Positions 39,547-48,711 are shown, counted from the stretch's first letter. The stretch is DNA of 64,000 nt from Cellvibrio sp. 79 (GCA_003056245.1 MVDH01000001.1:1111679-1175678); one strand, 5' to 3'. Program-made: numbers and translations. Notes: a model not told the origin generated them from the letters alone.

Positions 39547-39796
39547 CAAAAATCAATCCATATAAAAGTAAACCTACAGCGATTAATGCAACGATTAGTC
39601 GCGGAGTTAACATTGTGTCCTGCGCAAAAATTATTTTATCGGTAACCATTAAAATGTTATTGATGGTAAGCCCGGCAAAACAAAGCCCTGCCCACAATAA
39701 CAGTCGATAACGGCTATCTCGATAACCTCGTAATAAAAGAATTGCACAAGTTAAGGATGTCAGTGCGCACAATGCATAAATATAGGGGGCCATCAT
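39539..39796 (-). CDS. Small membrane protein, DUF5985-like (first of a pair)
   Basis: An 85-residue protein with three membrane segments: IYALCALTSLTCAILLLRGY, LLWAGLCFAGLTINNILMV and LIVALIAVGLLLYGLI. LLRGYRDSRYRLLLWAGLCF is the characteristic conserved stretch. Its ATG overlaps the stop of the upstream wHTH gene, and its end overlaps the start of its paralogue. The pair may act as a heteromer. Confidence 0.75.
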   Translation of the reverse strand: MMAPYIYALCALTSLTCAILLLRGYRDSRYRLLLWAGLCFAGLTINNILMVTDKIIFAQDTMLTPRLIVALIAVGLLLYGLIFDE

Positions 39797-40185
39797 TTAT
39801 CCTTATGAAACTTAAATGCATCTGCGAACATTTGCACACGTTGTGTGGATGCCGACTTCGCATGAATCATGTTCGTCACCTGAATCAAGTTACGTGGATA
39901 ATATTCGGCAAGTTGGTCAATTAACTGCCGTAGTTCGTCAAACGCGGGCGAATAGATAAATTCGTCAGTTTGATTGGGTGCGGGTTTACAAATCCCCGCT
40001 GCACATAAATCTTTCAACATTGCCTCAGCTTGCGCGTCGGTGATGTACATTCGTTGCGCAATGGCTCTTACATTCCATATCTCACCTTGAGTCTGCTGCA
40101 ATAAAAGCATAATCTCCAGATGAGGTATTGATGCAATTGAATTAATAAACCTGCGCAATTCGTTTGATAAATTAGGTGAACTCAT
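39793..40185 (-). CDS. Winged-helix-like small protein, first gene of the kinase operon
   Basis: A 130-residue soluble protein. The segment IPHLEIMLLLQQTQGEIWNVRAIAQRMYITDAQAEAMLKDLCAAGI reads as a winged-helix DNA-binding fold of the MarR/transcription-factor type (helix-turn-helix followed by recognition helix). The C-terminal half is helical. It could be a repressor of the operon or a protein-protein adaptor. It overlaps the next gene by ATGA-type coupling. I do not recognise a named family. Confidence 0.6.
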   Translation of the reverse strand: MSSPNLSNELRRFINSIASIPHLEIMLLLQQTQGEIWNVRAIAQRMYITDAQAEAMLKDLCAAGICKPAPNQTDEFIYSPAFDELRQLIDQLAEYYPRNLIQVTNMIHAKSASTQRVQMFADAFKFHKDK

Positions 40186-40310
40186 ATTTCCGAATTCTTA
40201 CTGTTTTTATAATGATGATAGTTATTAGATCTTGAAACTATTAAGCACTTTCAGCCAAATTAACAACCATTTATGACTACTGATTGAGAGCGATATATGT
40301 GGAATAATTT

Positions 40311-42260
40311 TCATTGGAAGGATGGCTCCAGCGTTGCAAGTAATGATTCGATAGCATCCAACTGGGCCGGTTTGATAAGGTGATTATTGAATCCAGCCTC
40401 ACGTGAGCGGTGTTTATCTTCTTCCGCGCCCCAGCCGGTTAATGCCACAAGAATGATCCCTTCAAGACCTGCTGTTTTGCGAATAGCAGATGCTGTTTCA
40501 TAACCGTCCATACCCGGCATTCCAATATCCAGAAAGACGATGTGCGGTTTGTGTTCCTGCGCAATCTTTAATGCGTCGAGGCCTCCATGTGCAACAAATA
40601 ATGTATGGCCACTAAATTGGAGCAGCAGTGACAAACTTTGAGCTGCATCTACATTGTCATCGACAACCAGTATGCGCAGGGAAGGGGAATCGATTTTCTC
40701 TTCGTTAGTTCTGTCTTTTTCATTACAAGAATCACATGTCAGGATTGGAAGTGTGACGATAAATACACTTCCAACATTCTCTGTGCTTGAAACACTAATA
40801 GTGCCCCCATGCATTTCCACTATCTGACGTACCAAAGTAAGTCCAATTCCCAAACCACCTTGCGCATGTCCCATGTTGCGTTCGACTTGGTTAAACATTT
40901 CAAAAATTGTAGGCAGTGCATCTTCCGGAATGCCAATACCATTATCTTTGACTGATAATGTAAGCTCGTTATTGTCAAGCGAGACGCTAACTTCGATTTC
41001 ACCGCCGGGTCGCGTATATTTCGCTGCATTATTTAACAGATTGGAAATTACTTGCTCAATACGGTTCGGATCTACGTATAAAGATACAGAGTCGTCCTGA
41101 ATATTGATGGCTAATTTATGTTGTCCACCTTCGATCAAAGGAATACTGGTTTCAACAGCATTGGTAATTATTTCCTTGATAGTGATCGACTCTTTTTTAA
41201 GTTCAATCTTACCGCCGCTGATGCGCGATATATCTAATAGGTCATCAACCAAATGAACCATATGGTTTACCTGGCGCTCCATCATTTCGCGGGTTTTGGC
41301 TAATGAGGCTGCGCTATCGGCCCCCATGCGTAATATTCCTAATCCATTTCTAATAGGAGCGAGTGGATTTCTCAATTCGTGGGCAAGTGTTGCCAGGAAT
41401 TCACTTTTACGGCGATCCGCCTCAGCCAGATTTTCAGCCAATCGATGAAGCTCCTCGGTGGCAATGCGCTCGCTCGTTATGTCCCGAAAAATTTTACTGA
41501 AACCATGAATTTGATTGGCTGAGTCTTTCAATGGAACCAGAACACCATCAGCAAAAAAGCGGCTGCCATCTTTACGAATATGCCATCGTTTATCAGCTGC
41601 TACATCGTTCAATCTTGCTGTGTTCAGTTCGATCCGGGGATATCCAGCAACACGATCTTCATCAGTAAAAATAATTTCGATGGATTTGCCAATCACCTCA
41701 TTTGCAAACCATCCTGTTATGGCCGAAGCATCACCTTCCCATTCTGTAACAATACCGTTAATGTCTGTCACGATAAACGCATAGCCTTTAGCGTTCTCTA
41801 AGATCAATCGTATCCGTCCCTCTTTAACGCTGAGCTCCGATAAATATCGTGCTCTTTCACTTGCTGCTAGCGCCTCGGTGCGTTTATGGAGTTCGATAAA
41901 AAAATCTACTTTCGACTTAAGCACAATAGCGTTGTAAGGCTTGGTGAGATAATCAACCGCGCCTAATGAATAGGCTTCTTCTATGGGAAAATCTTCCGGG
42001 CGAGAGGCAGTAATAAAAATAATAGGAGTCTGTGAACGTGTACGAATAATTTGCGCAACTTCCAGACCACCAATTGTTGGCAAATAAAAATCCAGCAAAA
42101 TCACTGCAAAGTCATGAAGAAGTGCTTGCCTTAATGCTTCTTCACCAGAAGATGCATAGATTAAATTAACTTCCGGGCATTCGAGAATAGAGCTGAAGGC
42201 CAATAAGTTGGCTCTTTCATCATCCACTAACAGGATGTTAACGGGATTTTTTGATTTCAT
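40311..42260 (-). CDS. Hybrid histidine kinase, REC-PAS-HisKA-HATPase-REC
   Basis: A 649-residue soluble protein. An N-terminal receiver (NILLVDDERANLLAFSSIL, Asp in ILLDFYLPTIGG, Lys in LTKPY) is followed by a PAS domain with the C-terminal motif (KIFRDITSERIATEEL, about 145-265). HisKA has LAHELRNPLAPIRNGL, HATPase has NLLNNAAKYTRPGG and GGLGIGLTLVRQIVEMHGG, and the last receiver has LRILVVDDNVDAAQSL with Asp in IVFLDIGMPGMDGYE. All key residues are intact. It lies upstream of the poly-HAMP operon with a gap of 125 bases, so it may be a separate transcript of the same signalling block. Confidence 0.93.
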   Translation of the reverse strand: MKSKNPVNILLVDDERANLLAFSSILECPEVNLIYASSGEEALRQALLHDFAVILLDFYLPTIGGLEVAQIIRTRSQTPIIFITASRPEDFPIEEAYSLGAVDYLTKPYNAIVLKSKVDFFIELHKRTEALAASERARYLSELSVKEGRIRLILENAKGYAFIVTDINGIVTEWEGDASAITGWFANEVIGKSIEIIFTDEDRVAGYPRIELNTARLNDVAADKRWHIRKDGSRFFADGVLVPLKDSANQIHGFSKIFRDITSERIATEELHRLAENLAEADRRKSEFLATLAHELRNPLAPIRNGLGILRMGADSAASLAKTREMMERQVNHMVHLVDDLLDISRISGGKIELKKESITIKEIITNAVETSIPLIEGGQHKLAINIQDDSVSLYVDPNRIEQVISNLLNNAAKYTRPGGEIEVSVSLDNNELTLSVKDNGIGIPEDALPTIFEMFNQVERNMGHAQGGLGIGLTLVRQIVEMHGGTISVSSTENVGSVFIVTLPILTCDSCNEKDRTNEEKIDSPSLRILVVDDNVDAAQSLSLLLQFSGHTLFVAHGGLDALKIAQEHKPHIVFLDIGMPGMDGYETASAIRKTAGLEGIILVALTGWGAEEDKHRSREAGFNNHLIKPAQLDAIESLLATLEPSFQ

Positions 42261-42604
42261 TAAACACCCGATTTATTAAAATATTAATTAAGATGGTGCA
42301 CAGTAAAAGCACACGTCAGTACATTAGCTCCAATTACGCGGGTAAGCGGAACCGTTGCTCACCTTAGTAGTGTTAGTTTGGCGTAATTATTTATGTGTCA
42401 CAATGTGATCGGATGGGTTTTTTCAATATATTTCTATAGCGCAATTTATGGTTGGGTAACATAACCTAATTATGCGACACAAGCATAATTATTTTGATAT
42501 TGAATAGAAGGTAAGAAGATAAAAACTTGAGAATATTTGGATTGGTTTTTGTAATTTTTACAAAATAAAGGCGCCGCAAAAAAGCTAAAGATTATGCATG
42601 TGTA
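42261..42604. other. Intergenic stretch with an inverted repeat, no gene
   Basis: This 344-base stretch upstream of the hybrid kinase gene has no supported gene. It holds AATTATGC (42468-42475) and GCATAATT (42483-42490), a perfect 8-bp inverted repeat with a 7-base loop, with no T tract on either side that would make it a clear terminator. Confidence 0.4.
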
Positions 42605-42934
42605 TCAAAATTGTTCCTTACAGGCAGCTGCCTGAGCGAGCTTTAAAAATTCGCCACGCATTGACGGTCGGGGATTGCCAGTGGGCGGATCAAGGGTAGT
42701 GTATTTGTACCCGCTGCGATCTGACGTCCATCCCAACCGACCACAGTTGTTCATACTAACAGGCATGGTAAATCCACGAGGCGTGACCAAGTGGCGTAGC
42801 GGTGAAATCTTTTCGATCAATGCTATGTTCGTCAGCAACTCATTTGCGACTGGCAGCGCAAAACCTCGAAAAAAAATCCTGGGTGCCGAGAATTTTCTGG
42901 CCTTTAGAACTGTCATTTCGAACAAATCTATCAT
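42605..42934 (-). pseudogene. Truncated AlkB-like gene
   Basis: A 109-residue frame from MIDLFE matches the N-terminal half of the AlkB-type gene at 52272-52946, including NCGRLGWTSDRSGYKY and LDPPTGNPRP. It is collinear with that gene down to FLKLAQAA and then stops about six codons later. The C-terminal half with the iron-binding HxD and the 2-oxoglutarate Arg is absent, so it cannot be a working dioxygenase. It is about half identical to the intact copy, so this is an old paralogue, not a recent duplicate. Confidence 0.8.
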
Positions 42935-43062
42935 CCGATTCCCCAACCGATTTGGACATTACGGAGTATATTTTTAAATAAAAATTTCATCTTTCCTGGA
43001 ATGCAACAATGCAGCGAAATAACGGTCATCAACAATAGTCTCAATTCAAGGAGCTGGGTGAT

Positions 43063-43887
43063 ATGAACGCTATTGTAAATTCTGATCGATTTAAAACTCT
43101 TGCAAGAATGGGATATGCCGCGCGAGGTGCTGTATACCTGGTTATTGGTGGTTTGGCAGTGCTGGCTGCAGTTGGCGAAGGCGGCGAAACGACTGATAGT
43201 AAAGGGGCTGTGGTTGAAATTATGCGACAACCCTTCGGCACCTTTTTATTAATTGTATTGGTTATTGGCTTACTTGGCTTTTTTATCTGGCGGCTTGTCC
43301 AGGGTATTAAAGATACTGACGGCCATGGCAAATCTGCAAAGGGGATCGCGGTGCGTAGCGGCTTAATTGCGAGTGCGATTAGCCATGGGTTACTGGCCGC
43401 ATGGACCATAAAAGTCTTGATGGGAGATGAAAAAAGAACGCAACACGGAGAGCAATTCCTGACAACGGATCTTGGACAAATCGTTATCGGTATAACAGGT
43501 CTTGCCTTTGTAGTTGCGGGGCTGGCACATATTTATAAGGGATGGGCGGCGAGCTTTGAAAAATATATGCGCATCCCGCATGATAAAAATATTTGGGCGA
43601 GGCCGGTGTGTCGGTTTGGTTTGATTTCACGTGGCGTGGTTTGGTGTATCGTTGCCTGGTTCTTTATAACGGCAGCCCTATCGGCAAAGAGTGGGGAAGT
43701 GAAAGGAATTATCGAGGCTCTCGATTTGTTACGTGAGAGCCCCCATGGTGCATGGTTATTTGGTATTGCTGCTGCAGGCCTATTTTCATTCGGTATATAC
43801 AGTATTATCGAAGCAATCTATCGTCACATCAATATTGACGTTGAACTGAGCCCAGATTCTGCAACTATCCTTAAATCAAATGGATAA
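43063..43887 (+). CDS. DUF1206 integral membrane protein
   Basis: A 274-residue protein with six hydrophobic segments arranged as three repeats of two, which is the DUF1206 layout. The first repeat is YAARGAVYLVIGGLAVLAAV, then KGAVVEIMRQPFGTFLLIVLVIGLLGFFIWRLVQG, and later CRFGLISRGVVWCIVAWFFI. A ribosome site AAGGAG precedes the ATG. The function of the family is not established. It is the only membrane protein of this small cluster with the downstream cupin. Confidence 0.85.
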   Translation: MNAIVNSDRFKTLARMGYAARGAVYLVIGGLAVLAAVGEGGETTDSKGAVVEIMRQPFGTFLLIVLVIGLLGFFIWRLVQGIKDTDGHGKSAKGIAVRSGLIASAISHGLLAAWTIKVLMGDEKRTQHGEQFLTTDLGQIVIGITGLAFVVAGLAHIYKGWAASFEKYMRIPHDKNIWARPVCRFGLISRGVVWCIVAWFFITAALSAKSGEVKGIIEALDLLRESPHGAWLFGIAAAGLFSFGIYSIIEAIYRHINIDVELSPDSATILKSNG

Positions 43888-43893
43888 TTGTCG

Positions 43894-43945
43894 ATGAAAT
43901 TAATTTCATATCATGCTTCACACGCTGAATTGCGCCGCGCTGTCA
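43894..43945 (+). pseudogene. Relic of an LLM-type oxidoreductase N-terminus
   Basis: The codons MKLISYHASHAEL match the start of the intact flavin oxidoreductase at 55175 (MKRLSYHASHEQF). The similarity lasts about 50 bases and then ends. The following open frame to 44106 shows no further match. No good ribosome site is present. Confidence 0.5.
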
Positions 43946-44074
43946 AAGGAATTGCGCTGCTTAATATACTTCTCATAAAAACATTTTTATGTAGATCTAT
44001 ATCGGTACGCCAATTGAGGAACCCTTTTTGGTCTGCACGAGTCTTAGAAAAACCATTATTCAGGAATAAAGATC

Positions 44075-44644
44075 ATGCCATCTTCAGAGCCTCACAATGT
44101 CAATGAAAGGTACGATGATCTGAACGCTACTTCTATCATCCAACCTCAAGCACTTTTTTTTCGAGCAGACAGCAAAATTCCTAATAACCCTTCGCTGCCA
44201 GTATTAATCTATAGGAAAATTTTAGACCCCAATACCGCAGACAAAGATAGGGTTTTTAAAAAGCATTTTGAAAAAAGCGGCTGGCGCGGCATGTGGACAG
44301 GTTTTATTTTTGATTATCATCACTTTCATACGAATACTCATGAGGCGCTGGCGATAGCAAAGGGGCACGTCAGAGTTATGATTGGGGGCGACGCTGGCAA
44401 AGAGATAGATTTAGAAGCCGGAGATCTTATCGTGCTGCCAGTCGGCACGGGTCATAAAATGGTTACGAGCAGTGAAAACCTGGTTGTAGTCGGCGCGTAC
44501 CCGCCCGGACAAGAAGACTACAATATTTGTAAAAGCATAACGGAATGCCCCGATGCTCAAGAAGAAATATCAAGTCTTGCGTTACCAGAGAACGATCCAT
44601 TTTACGGCACCCCTGAGCCTCTACGAAGCTTCTGGAAAAATTAA
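44075..44644 (+). CDS. Cupin-domain protein (YjlB-like)
   Basis: A 189-residue cytoplasmic protein with a single cupin fold. The first metal motif is in HHFHTNTHEALAIAKGHVRV (His, His, Glu) and the second in LPVGTGHKMV (His). GWRGMWTGFIFDYHHFH is typical of the YjlB family, which has no firmly known reaction. A terminator lies about 185 bases further on. Confidence 0.85.
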   Translation: MPSSEPHNVNERYDDLNATSIIQPQALFFRADSKIPNNPSLPVLIYRKILDPNTADKDRVFKKHFEKSGWRGMWTGFIFDYHHFHTNTHEALAIAKGHVRVMIGGDAGKEIDLEAGDLIVLPVGTGHKMVTSSENLVVVGAYPPGQEDYNICKSITECPDAQEEISSLALPENDPFYGTPEPLRSFWKN

Positions 44645-45017
44645 TCTATTTGCTACCAGAGTAAAATCTAATTAGCGATAGCGAGATATTGGTTAGCTAT
44701 CAACTCACGCAACCAGCCCCATCCTGAACATTTCCTACCTGCATGCAGTTGTCTTTAACATCCAGTGTGTAGGTGTGTAATTGCCGTTTGAAGATGCGTT
44801 GCGAACCCCACGGCGATGCGATCAAAAGGAGTGCGCCATTTGGCGCACTTTTTTTAACAGGCAGCATCTCGCTCGTGTGCTTTCTTCACAATTAAAAAAA
44901 CTATCAAAGTAAATACTAGAAAGCTTTACTGATCGCAAAATGAACTCTCACTCCGCAGCTACGTCACACTGAAGTGAACTTTCATTCCGCAACGCACACC
45001 TCACTAAAGGAGCGAAC
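44645..45017. other. Intergenic stretch with terminator and paired repeats
   Basis: No gene is supported in these 373 bases. It contains the terminator at 44830 and two near-identical 17-mers, TGAACTCTCACTCCGCA (44941-44957) and TGAACTTTCATTCCGCA (44975-44991). They start 34 bases apart and lie 26 bases before the DAO-Rieske start, which looks like a tandem operator. Confidence 0.55.
44830..44856 (+). terminator. Intrinsic terminator downstream of the cupin gene
   Basis: AGTGCGCC and GGCGCACT form the stem around ATTT and the T tract TTTTTTT follows. Confidence 0.85.
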
Positions 45018-46520
45018 ATGGAAACGAAAAAATCGGTGTCAATTTGGGCCGCGACCGCAGAGTCGCAAAATCATCCTCCGCTGGATGTAGATGTCCACGC
45101 TGATGTCTGCGTTATCGGCGCCGGTATTGCTGGACTCACGGCAGCGTACTTACTTAACCGCGAAAGTAAGCATGTTGTTTTGATCGACGCGCAAGACGTG
45201 GGCGCTGGCGAAACCGGAAGTACAACGGCGCACTTTTTTCCGCCGGACGAATGGTACGACACACTTATCAATTCTTTTGGTACAGAGCAGGCACAATCGG
45301 TAGCCACAGGTTTTGCGGAAGCAATCAACTTGGTCGAGCGCATCGTCGCGAATGAAAATATTGACTGCGAATTTATTCGGCTGGATGGTTACCTCTATGC
45401 CGCTAAAGAACACGGTTCCAATGAGATCGACAAGGAACTTACCGCCGCCATCAATGCCGGGGCCGAAGTGCAGCGCCTTGACCGCGTTCCGGGACTTCCT
45501 TTCGACACCGGGCCTTGCGTGCGCTTTGCCAATCAGGCCCAGTTCCATCCGTTAAAGTACCTGAACGGACTGGCGCAAGCTTTTGAACGCAATGGCGGTC
45601 GCATTTTCGGACGGACACGAGCGGTCGATCTAAAGCGGAACGGTAATCTTCAGAAAGTACACACAGAGCACGGCGTCATCTCCGCTGATGCGGTGGTGGT
45701 GGCGACTAATACACCGTTCAACGACCGTGTTGTCATGCACACCAAGCAGTCGGGCTATCAAAGTTATGTGATAGGTATACGTGTGCCCAAAGGCTCGGTT
45801 CCACCGCTACTGTTATGGGATACAGGCGATCCTTATTATTACCTGCGACTCGACTCGCCTGATGGTGAAACCCTGGTGGTAGGCGGGAGGGATCACAAGG
45901 TGGGTCAGGATGAGCATCCGGAGCATCGCTACGCCGAACTTGAATCCTGGGTGCGCGAGCGTTTCCCCATGGCTGCTGAGGTGATATATCGCTGGTCGGG
46001 CATGGTGATGGAACCCGCCGACGGGCTGGCGTATCTGGGTCGCAACCCAATGGATAGCGACAATATTTATGTGATCACCGGCGATTCGGGCAACGGCATG
46101 ACCCACTGCACGCTGGGTGCGGTTATCGTCAACGACTTGGTTCACGGCCGCGACAATCCATACGCCCGACTCTTCGATCCTGCCCGAAAACCCTGGCGTG
46201 AACTGAGCGAGTTTGTTACTGAGAATGCCAATACCCTGAGTCAGTATGGCGATTGGCTCAAGGGAGGCGATGTCAAATCTGTCGATGATATCGCTCCGGG
46301 CGAAGGTGCAATTGTGCAGTCTGGTGTAAGTAAAGTTGCAGCGTACCGCGATCCAGACGGCCAGCTTCACTGCGTCTCGGCTGTGTGCACCCACCTCGGC
46401 TGCGTCGTGAGCTTTAATTCCGCAGAGAAGTCCTGGGATTGTCCTTGTCATGCGTCCCGTTTCGGCATTGACGGCGAAGTCTTGCATGGTCCAGCAAAGA
46501 CACCTCTTGCCAAGCACTGA
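45018..46520 (+). CDS. FAD-dependent oxidoreductase (DAO family) with C-terminal Rieske domain
   Basis: A 500-residue cytoplasmic protein. The N-terminal FAD motif VIGAGIAGLTAAYLL (about 33-47) is followed by GETGSTTAHFFP. The middle is a glycine/D-amino-acid oxidase fold with GDSGNGMTHCTLG near residue 355. The C-terminal Rieske domain binds a 2Fe-2S cluster with CTHLGC and CPCHASRF. This fusion is like Bacillus YhfW-type proteins; the substrate is not known. The base use is GC-richer than its neighbours, which suggests acquisition by transfer. Confidence 0.9.
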   Translation: METKKSVSIWAATAESQNHPPLDVDVHADVCVIGAGIAGLTAAYLLNRESKHVVLIDAQDVGAGETGSTTAHFFPPDEWYDTLINSFGTEQAQSVATGFAEAINLVERIVANENIDCEFIRLDGYLYAAKEHGSNEIDKELTAAINAGAEVQRLDRVPGLPFDTGPCVRFANQAQFHPLKYLNGLAQAFERNGGRIFGRTRAVDLKRNGNLQKVHTEHGVISADAVVVATNTPFNDRVVMHTKQSGYQSYVIGIRVPKGSVPPLLLWDTGDPYYYLRLDSPDGETLVVGGRDHKVGQDEHPEHRYAELESWVRERFPMAAEVIYRWSGMVMEPADGLAYLGRNPMDSDNIYVITGDSGNGMTHCTLGAVIVNDLVHGRDNPYARLFDPARKPWRELSEFVTENANTLSQYGDWLKGGDVKSVDDIAPGEGAIVQSGVSKVAAYRDPDGQLHCVSAVCTHLGCVVSFNSAEKSWDCPCHASRFGIDGEVLHGPAKTPLAKH

Positions 46521-46720
46521 GTACGAGAGGTAATTGCAGCTTCTGGTGACCCTCTCTCAGCGTAAGTTGGATATTTAATTAGACTTTGAAGCAGAGTTTT
46601 ATTATTTATCGACAGTTTTGAGGGCTGATAACGCCGTGCGGTGAGAGGCCCGTTATGGCTTGGATGTAACGAAGCGGAGCATCGCTCCGCTATCTATACA
46701 CCACTTACTTAATATCAAAA

Positions 46721-47203
46721 TTACGCGGCCTTTGCAGTTACGAATGCGCGGGACACTCCATCGAGTTCTTTTTCTATCCATGCTGCTCTTCTTTCAGAAG
46801 AAAACAATAAAGTCTCGCACGTTTTTTTTACATCTTCTTCTGCAATAGCGTCTGCGGCGGCGACTAATATTTTGTAAGAGCCAACTGCCATCTGCGTGAA
46901 AGTATGCAGGGCTAGAATTCCTTTTACCGGCTCATCGGTTACCAGCATTCCAGACATGTTTTGTTCAAACGCCATAAATTTAGCAAATGAATCTTTAATG
47001 ACGGACGTTGAGGTTCCTAAAACTTTTATAAGCCCGGACAACAGTGCCTGGTTCGCATTAATGAAAGTTACTTCCTCTTTCAACTTTAGCGATAATTCAG
47101 GGTAATCTTTCAGCCTCTCTGACTGCCCCACAAAAAGTTTCTCCGCTTGTTGTTCCATTGCATGCGCGTCGCGAAGCCAATCACAAATATGTTCATTTTG
47201 CAT
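46721..47203 (-). CDS. Ferritin-like DUF892 (YciE/YciF-type) stress protein
   Basis: A 160-residue four-helix protein beginning ICDWLRDAHAMEQQAEKLF, the typical start of DUF892 proteins, with helices carrying the Glu and His spacing of ferritin-like proteins. The ALHTFTQMAVGSYKILVAAADAIAEE helix and FSSERRAAWIEKELDGV fit too. Members are induced in stationary phase and osmotic stress. Iron binding is plausible but not proven here. Confidence 0.8.
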   Translation of the reverse strand: MQNEHICDWLRDAHAMEQQAEKLFVGQSERLKDYPELSLKLKEEVTFINANQALLSGLIKVLGTSTSVIKDSFAKFMAFEQNMSGMLVTDEPVKGILALHTFTQMAVGSYKILVAAADAIAEEDVKKTCETLLFSSERRAAWIEKELDGVSRAFVTAKAA

Positions 47204-47606
47204 TTTATTTCTCCAATAATCATTAAGGGCATTAAGTAAAGCAATATCAGTACCAGAGTAATTCTGTCGTAGCTATAGATGACATTAGGAAAATACGGAT
47301 GACATCATTGCGAGATCTATGCTTGGATACTTCAATGAGATTGAAACTTTTACATGATTTTGAAGTTATACAAAAACCGAATGTTTGACTTGCTTCTAAT
47401 GATCAATTGTTTCAATTTCAATCATGGTCCTAGTACCGCTGTATGGACAAGCCCTCGATAATCCATTTTGAATTTTTGCTCCTCCAAAGTATTTTCTGTG
47501 CATTATTTAATGTTAAGAAAAATAAAATTTTTTGAACTTACCGTTGCATACTGTAGACATAACTATGTGCTTAGCACATTTTGTTCAACTAACTGAGGGT
47601 CTCAAT
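47204..47606. other. AT-rich intergenic stretch, no gene
   Basis: I see no gene or clear RNA in these 403 bases between the divergent DUF892 and KGG-type genes. It must hold both promoters, but no strong sigma-70 boxes stand out. Confidence 0.5.
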
Positions 47607-47756
47607 ATGAGCCAACATCCTGAACATAGAAGCGAAAAAACCTCTGGAAAATCAAAATCAAGTAAAGGTGGAAACTCTACCAGTTCAAGTGGCGGCCACG
47701 GCAATGCTCGTGAGTCCGGCAAAAAAGGCGGTAGCACTACCCATGGAAGAAATTAA
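47607..47756 (+). CDS. Small Gly/Ser/Lys-rich disordered protein
   Basis: A 49-residue protein, MSQHPEHRSEKTSGK then repeats of SKGGNST, GGHGNARESGKKGG, ending TTHGRN. A ribosome site CTGAGGGT precedes the ATG. It is hydrophilic and presumably disordered. It resembles the KGG and con-10 type stress proteins and pairs in style with the gene at 59759. A strong hairpin follows the stop. Confidence 0.65.
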   Translation: MSQHPEHRSEKTSGKSKSSKGGNSTSSSGGHGNARESGKKGGSTTHGRN

Positions 47757-47762
47757 GCCATT

Positions 47763-47794
47763 GAAAACCACTTGTTGAAAAACAGGTGGTTTTC
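47763..47794 (+). terminator. Long hairpin terminator of the small Gly-rich gene
   Basis: GAAAACCACTTGTT and AACAGGTGGTTTTC form a 14-bp stem with loop GAAA and one G-U pair, ending in TTTTC. Confidence 0.75.
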
Positions 47795-47978
47795 ACATGA
47801 ATTTTCGCTAACACATTAACTACTTGAGATTTTTCCATTCCATCTATCATCCATTCATAAAATTCCGGTGCACGTTCTACATGCACATGTAGATCTGCAC
47901 TCAGGTATAAAAGAAGCATGTAAATTCGGGCGGCATCTTACCGAGCCCATGAGTTGCAAATAAAACACAATTCAGATT

Positions 47979-48263
47979 TTACGATTCGCTATCACCATGA
48001 ACGTTAAATTTGTCGACAAGATCAGATCCCTGTGTTTGAACTTTTTTCTGCGCATAGGCGTGTCCTTGCTGAAATAATTCCTGATAATTTTCAGGCGCTA
48101 CATCTACGCACTCTACAACCTCTTCAATGGCGTTCTCTCCTTGCCCAATTGTCACAATGAACCTTGACTCCCCGAAGGGAACATTGATCCAATACTGGAT
48201 ACCGTAGTAGATTTTTGTTTCGCTAGGATGATCTTCAGTTTGATTTTTGTTTTCAGTATTCAT
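47979..48263 (-). CDS. Small hypothetical acidic protein
   Basis: A 94-residue soluble protein beginning MNTENKNQTED. The ATG at 48263 is chosen because AGAGGCG lies right before it. Central part IYYGIQYWINVPFGESRFIVTIGQGENA is beta-rich and the C-terminal half is helical. No family is recognised. Confidence 0.6.
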   Translation of the reverse strand: MNTENKNQTEDHPSETKIYYGIQYWINVPFGESRFIVTIGQGENAIEEVVECVDVAPENYQELFQQGHAYAQKKVQTQGSDLVDKFNVHGDSES

Positions 48264-48581
48264 ATCGCCTCTTTGCATATAGAAAATAAATTAACGTTTA
48301 CTGGCGCAAAGAAATTGAATGCAAACATCACTCTTTACTAATCTGAGCTTTTCATAGAAAAAATTAAAATAAAAATTTCTGTAATCGTAGTTTTTTCTCG
48401 GCATTTTTATAGGTGCAAATTGCATACCGAAAACCTGATAGGCTATATCTTTGACCGATGAAGAGGTGAGTGTATTAGCGAGCCAAAGATATATTGTTGT
48501 GACATAGGAGTGCGGAAGTGCCAAACATTAAGGACGTTATTCGGTTTGAAAGAAACTGTTGAAAAGTTCTAAATCCGCCCA

Positions 48582-48628
48582 TTGACGCCCTTACACCTGT
48601 TTCAGTTATACTGTATTTAAATACAGCT
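48582..48628 (+). promoter_or_regulatory. SOS (LexA) box overlapping a promoter
   Basis: CTGTATTTAAATACAG (48611-48626) is a perfect palindrome of the CTGT-N8-ACAG type with an all-A/T centre, the LexA consensus of gammaproteobacteria. TTGACG at 48582 and TATACT at 48607 could be the -35 and -10, with a 19-base spacer, so LexA would cover the -10. The next plus-strand gene is the exonuclease/GIY-YIG protein at 48875. Confidence 0.75.
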
Positions 48629-48639
48629 CCGCTGAAGCC

Positions 48640-48711
48640 ATGAATGAAACATCCGTTGGAATCCAAAACCCGGTGTCCATTGAGCTGTTATCGCTTATGG
48701 GTGGCACATGA
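48640..48711 (+). other. Short frame directly after the SOS box
   Basis: An ATG about 14 bases behind the LexA box opens a 23-codon frame (MNETSVGIQNPVSIELLSLM and GGT) ending TGA. It may be a decayed SOS gene or a leader peptide. I do not recognise it. Confidence 0.25.
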
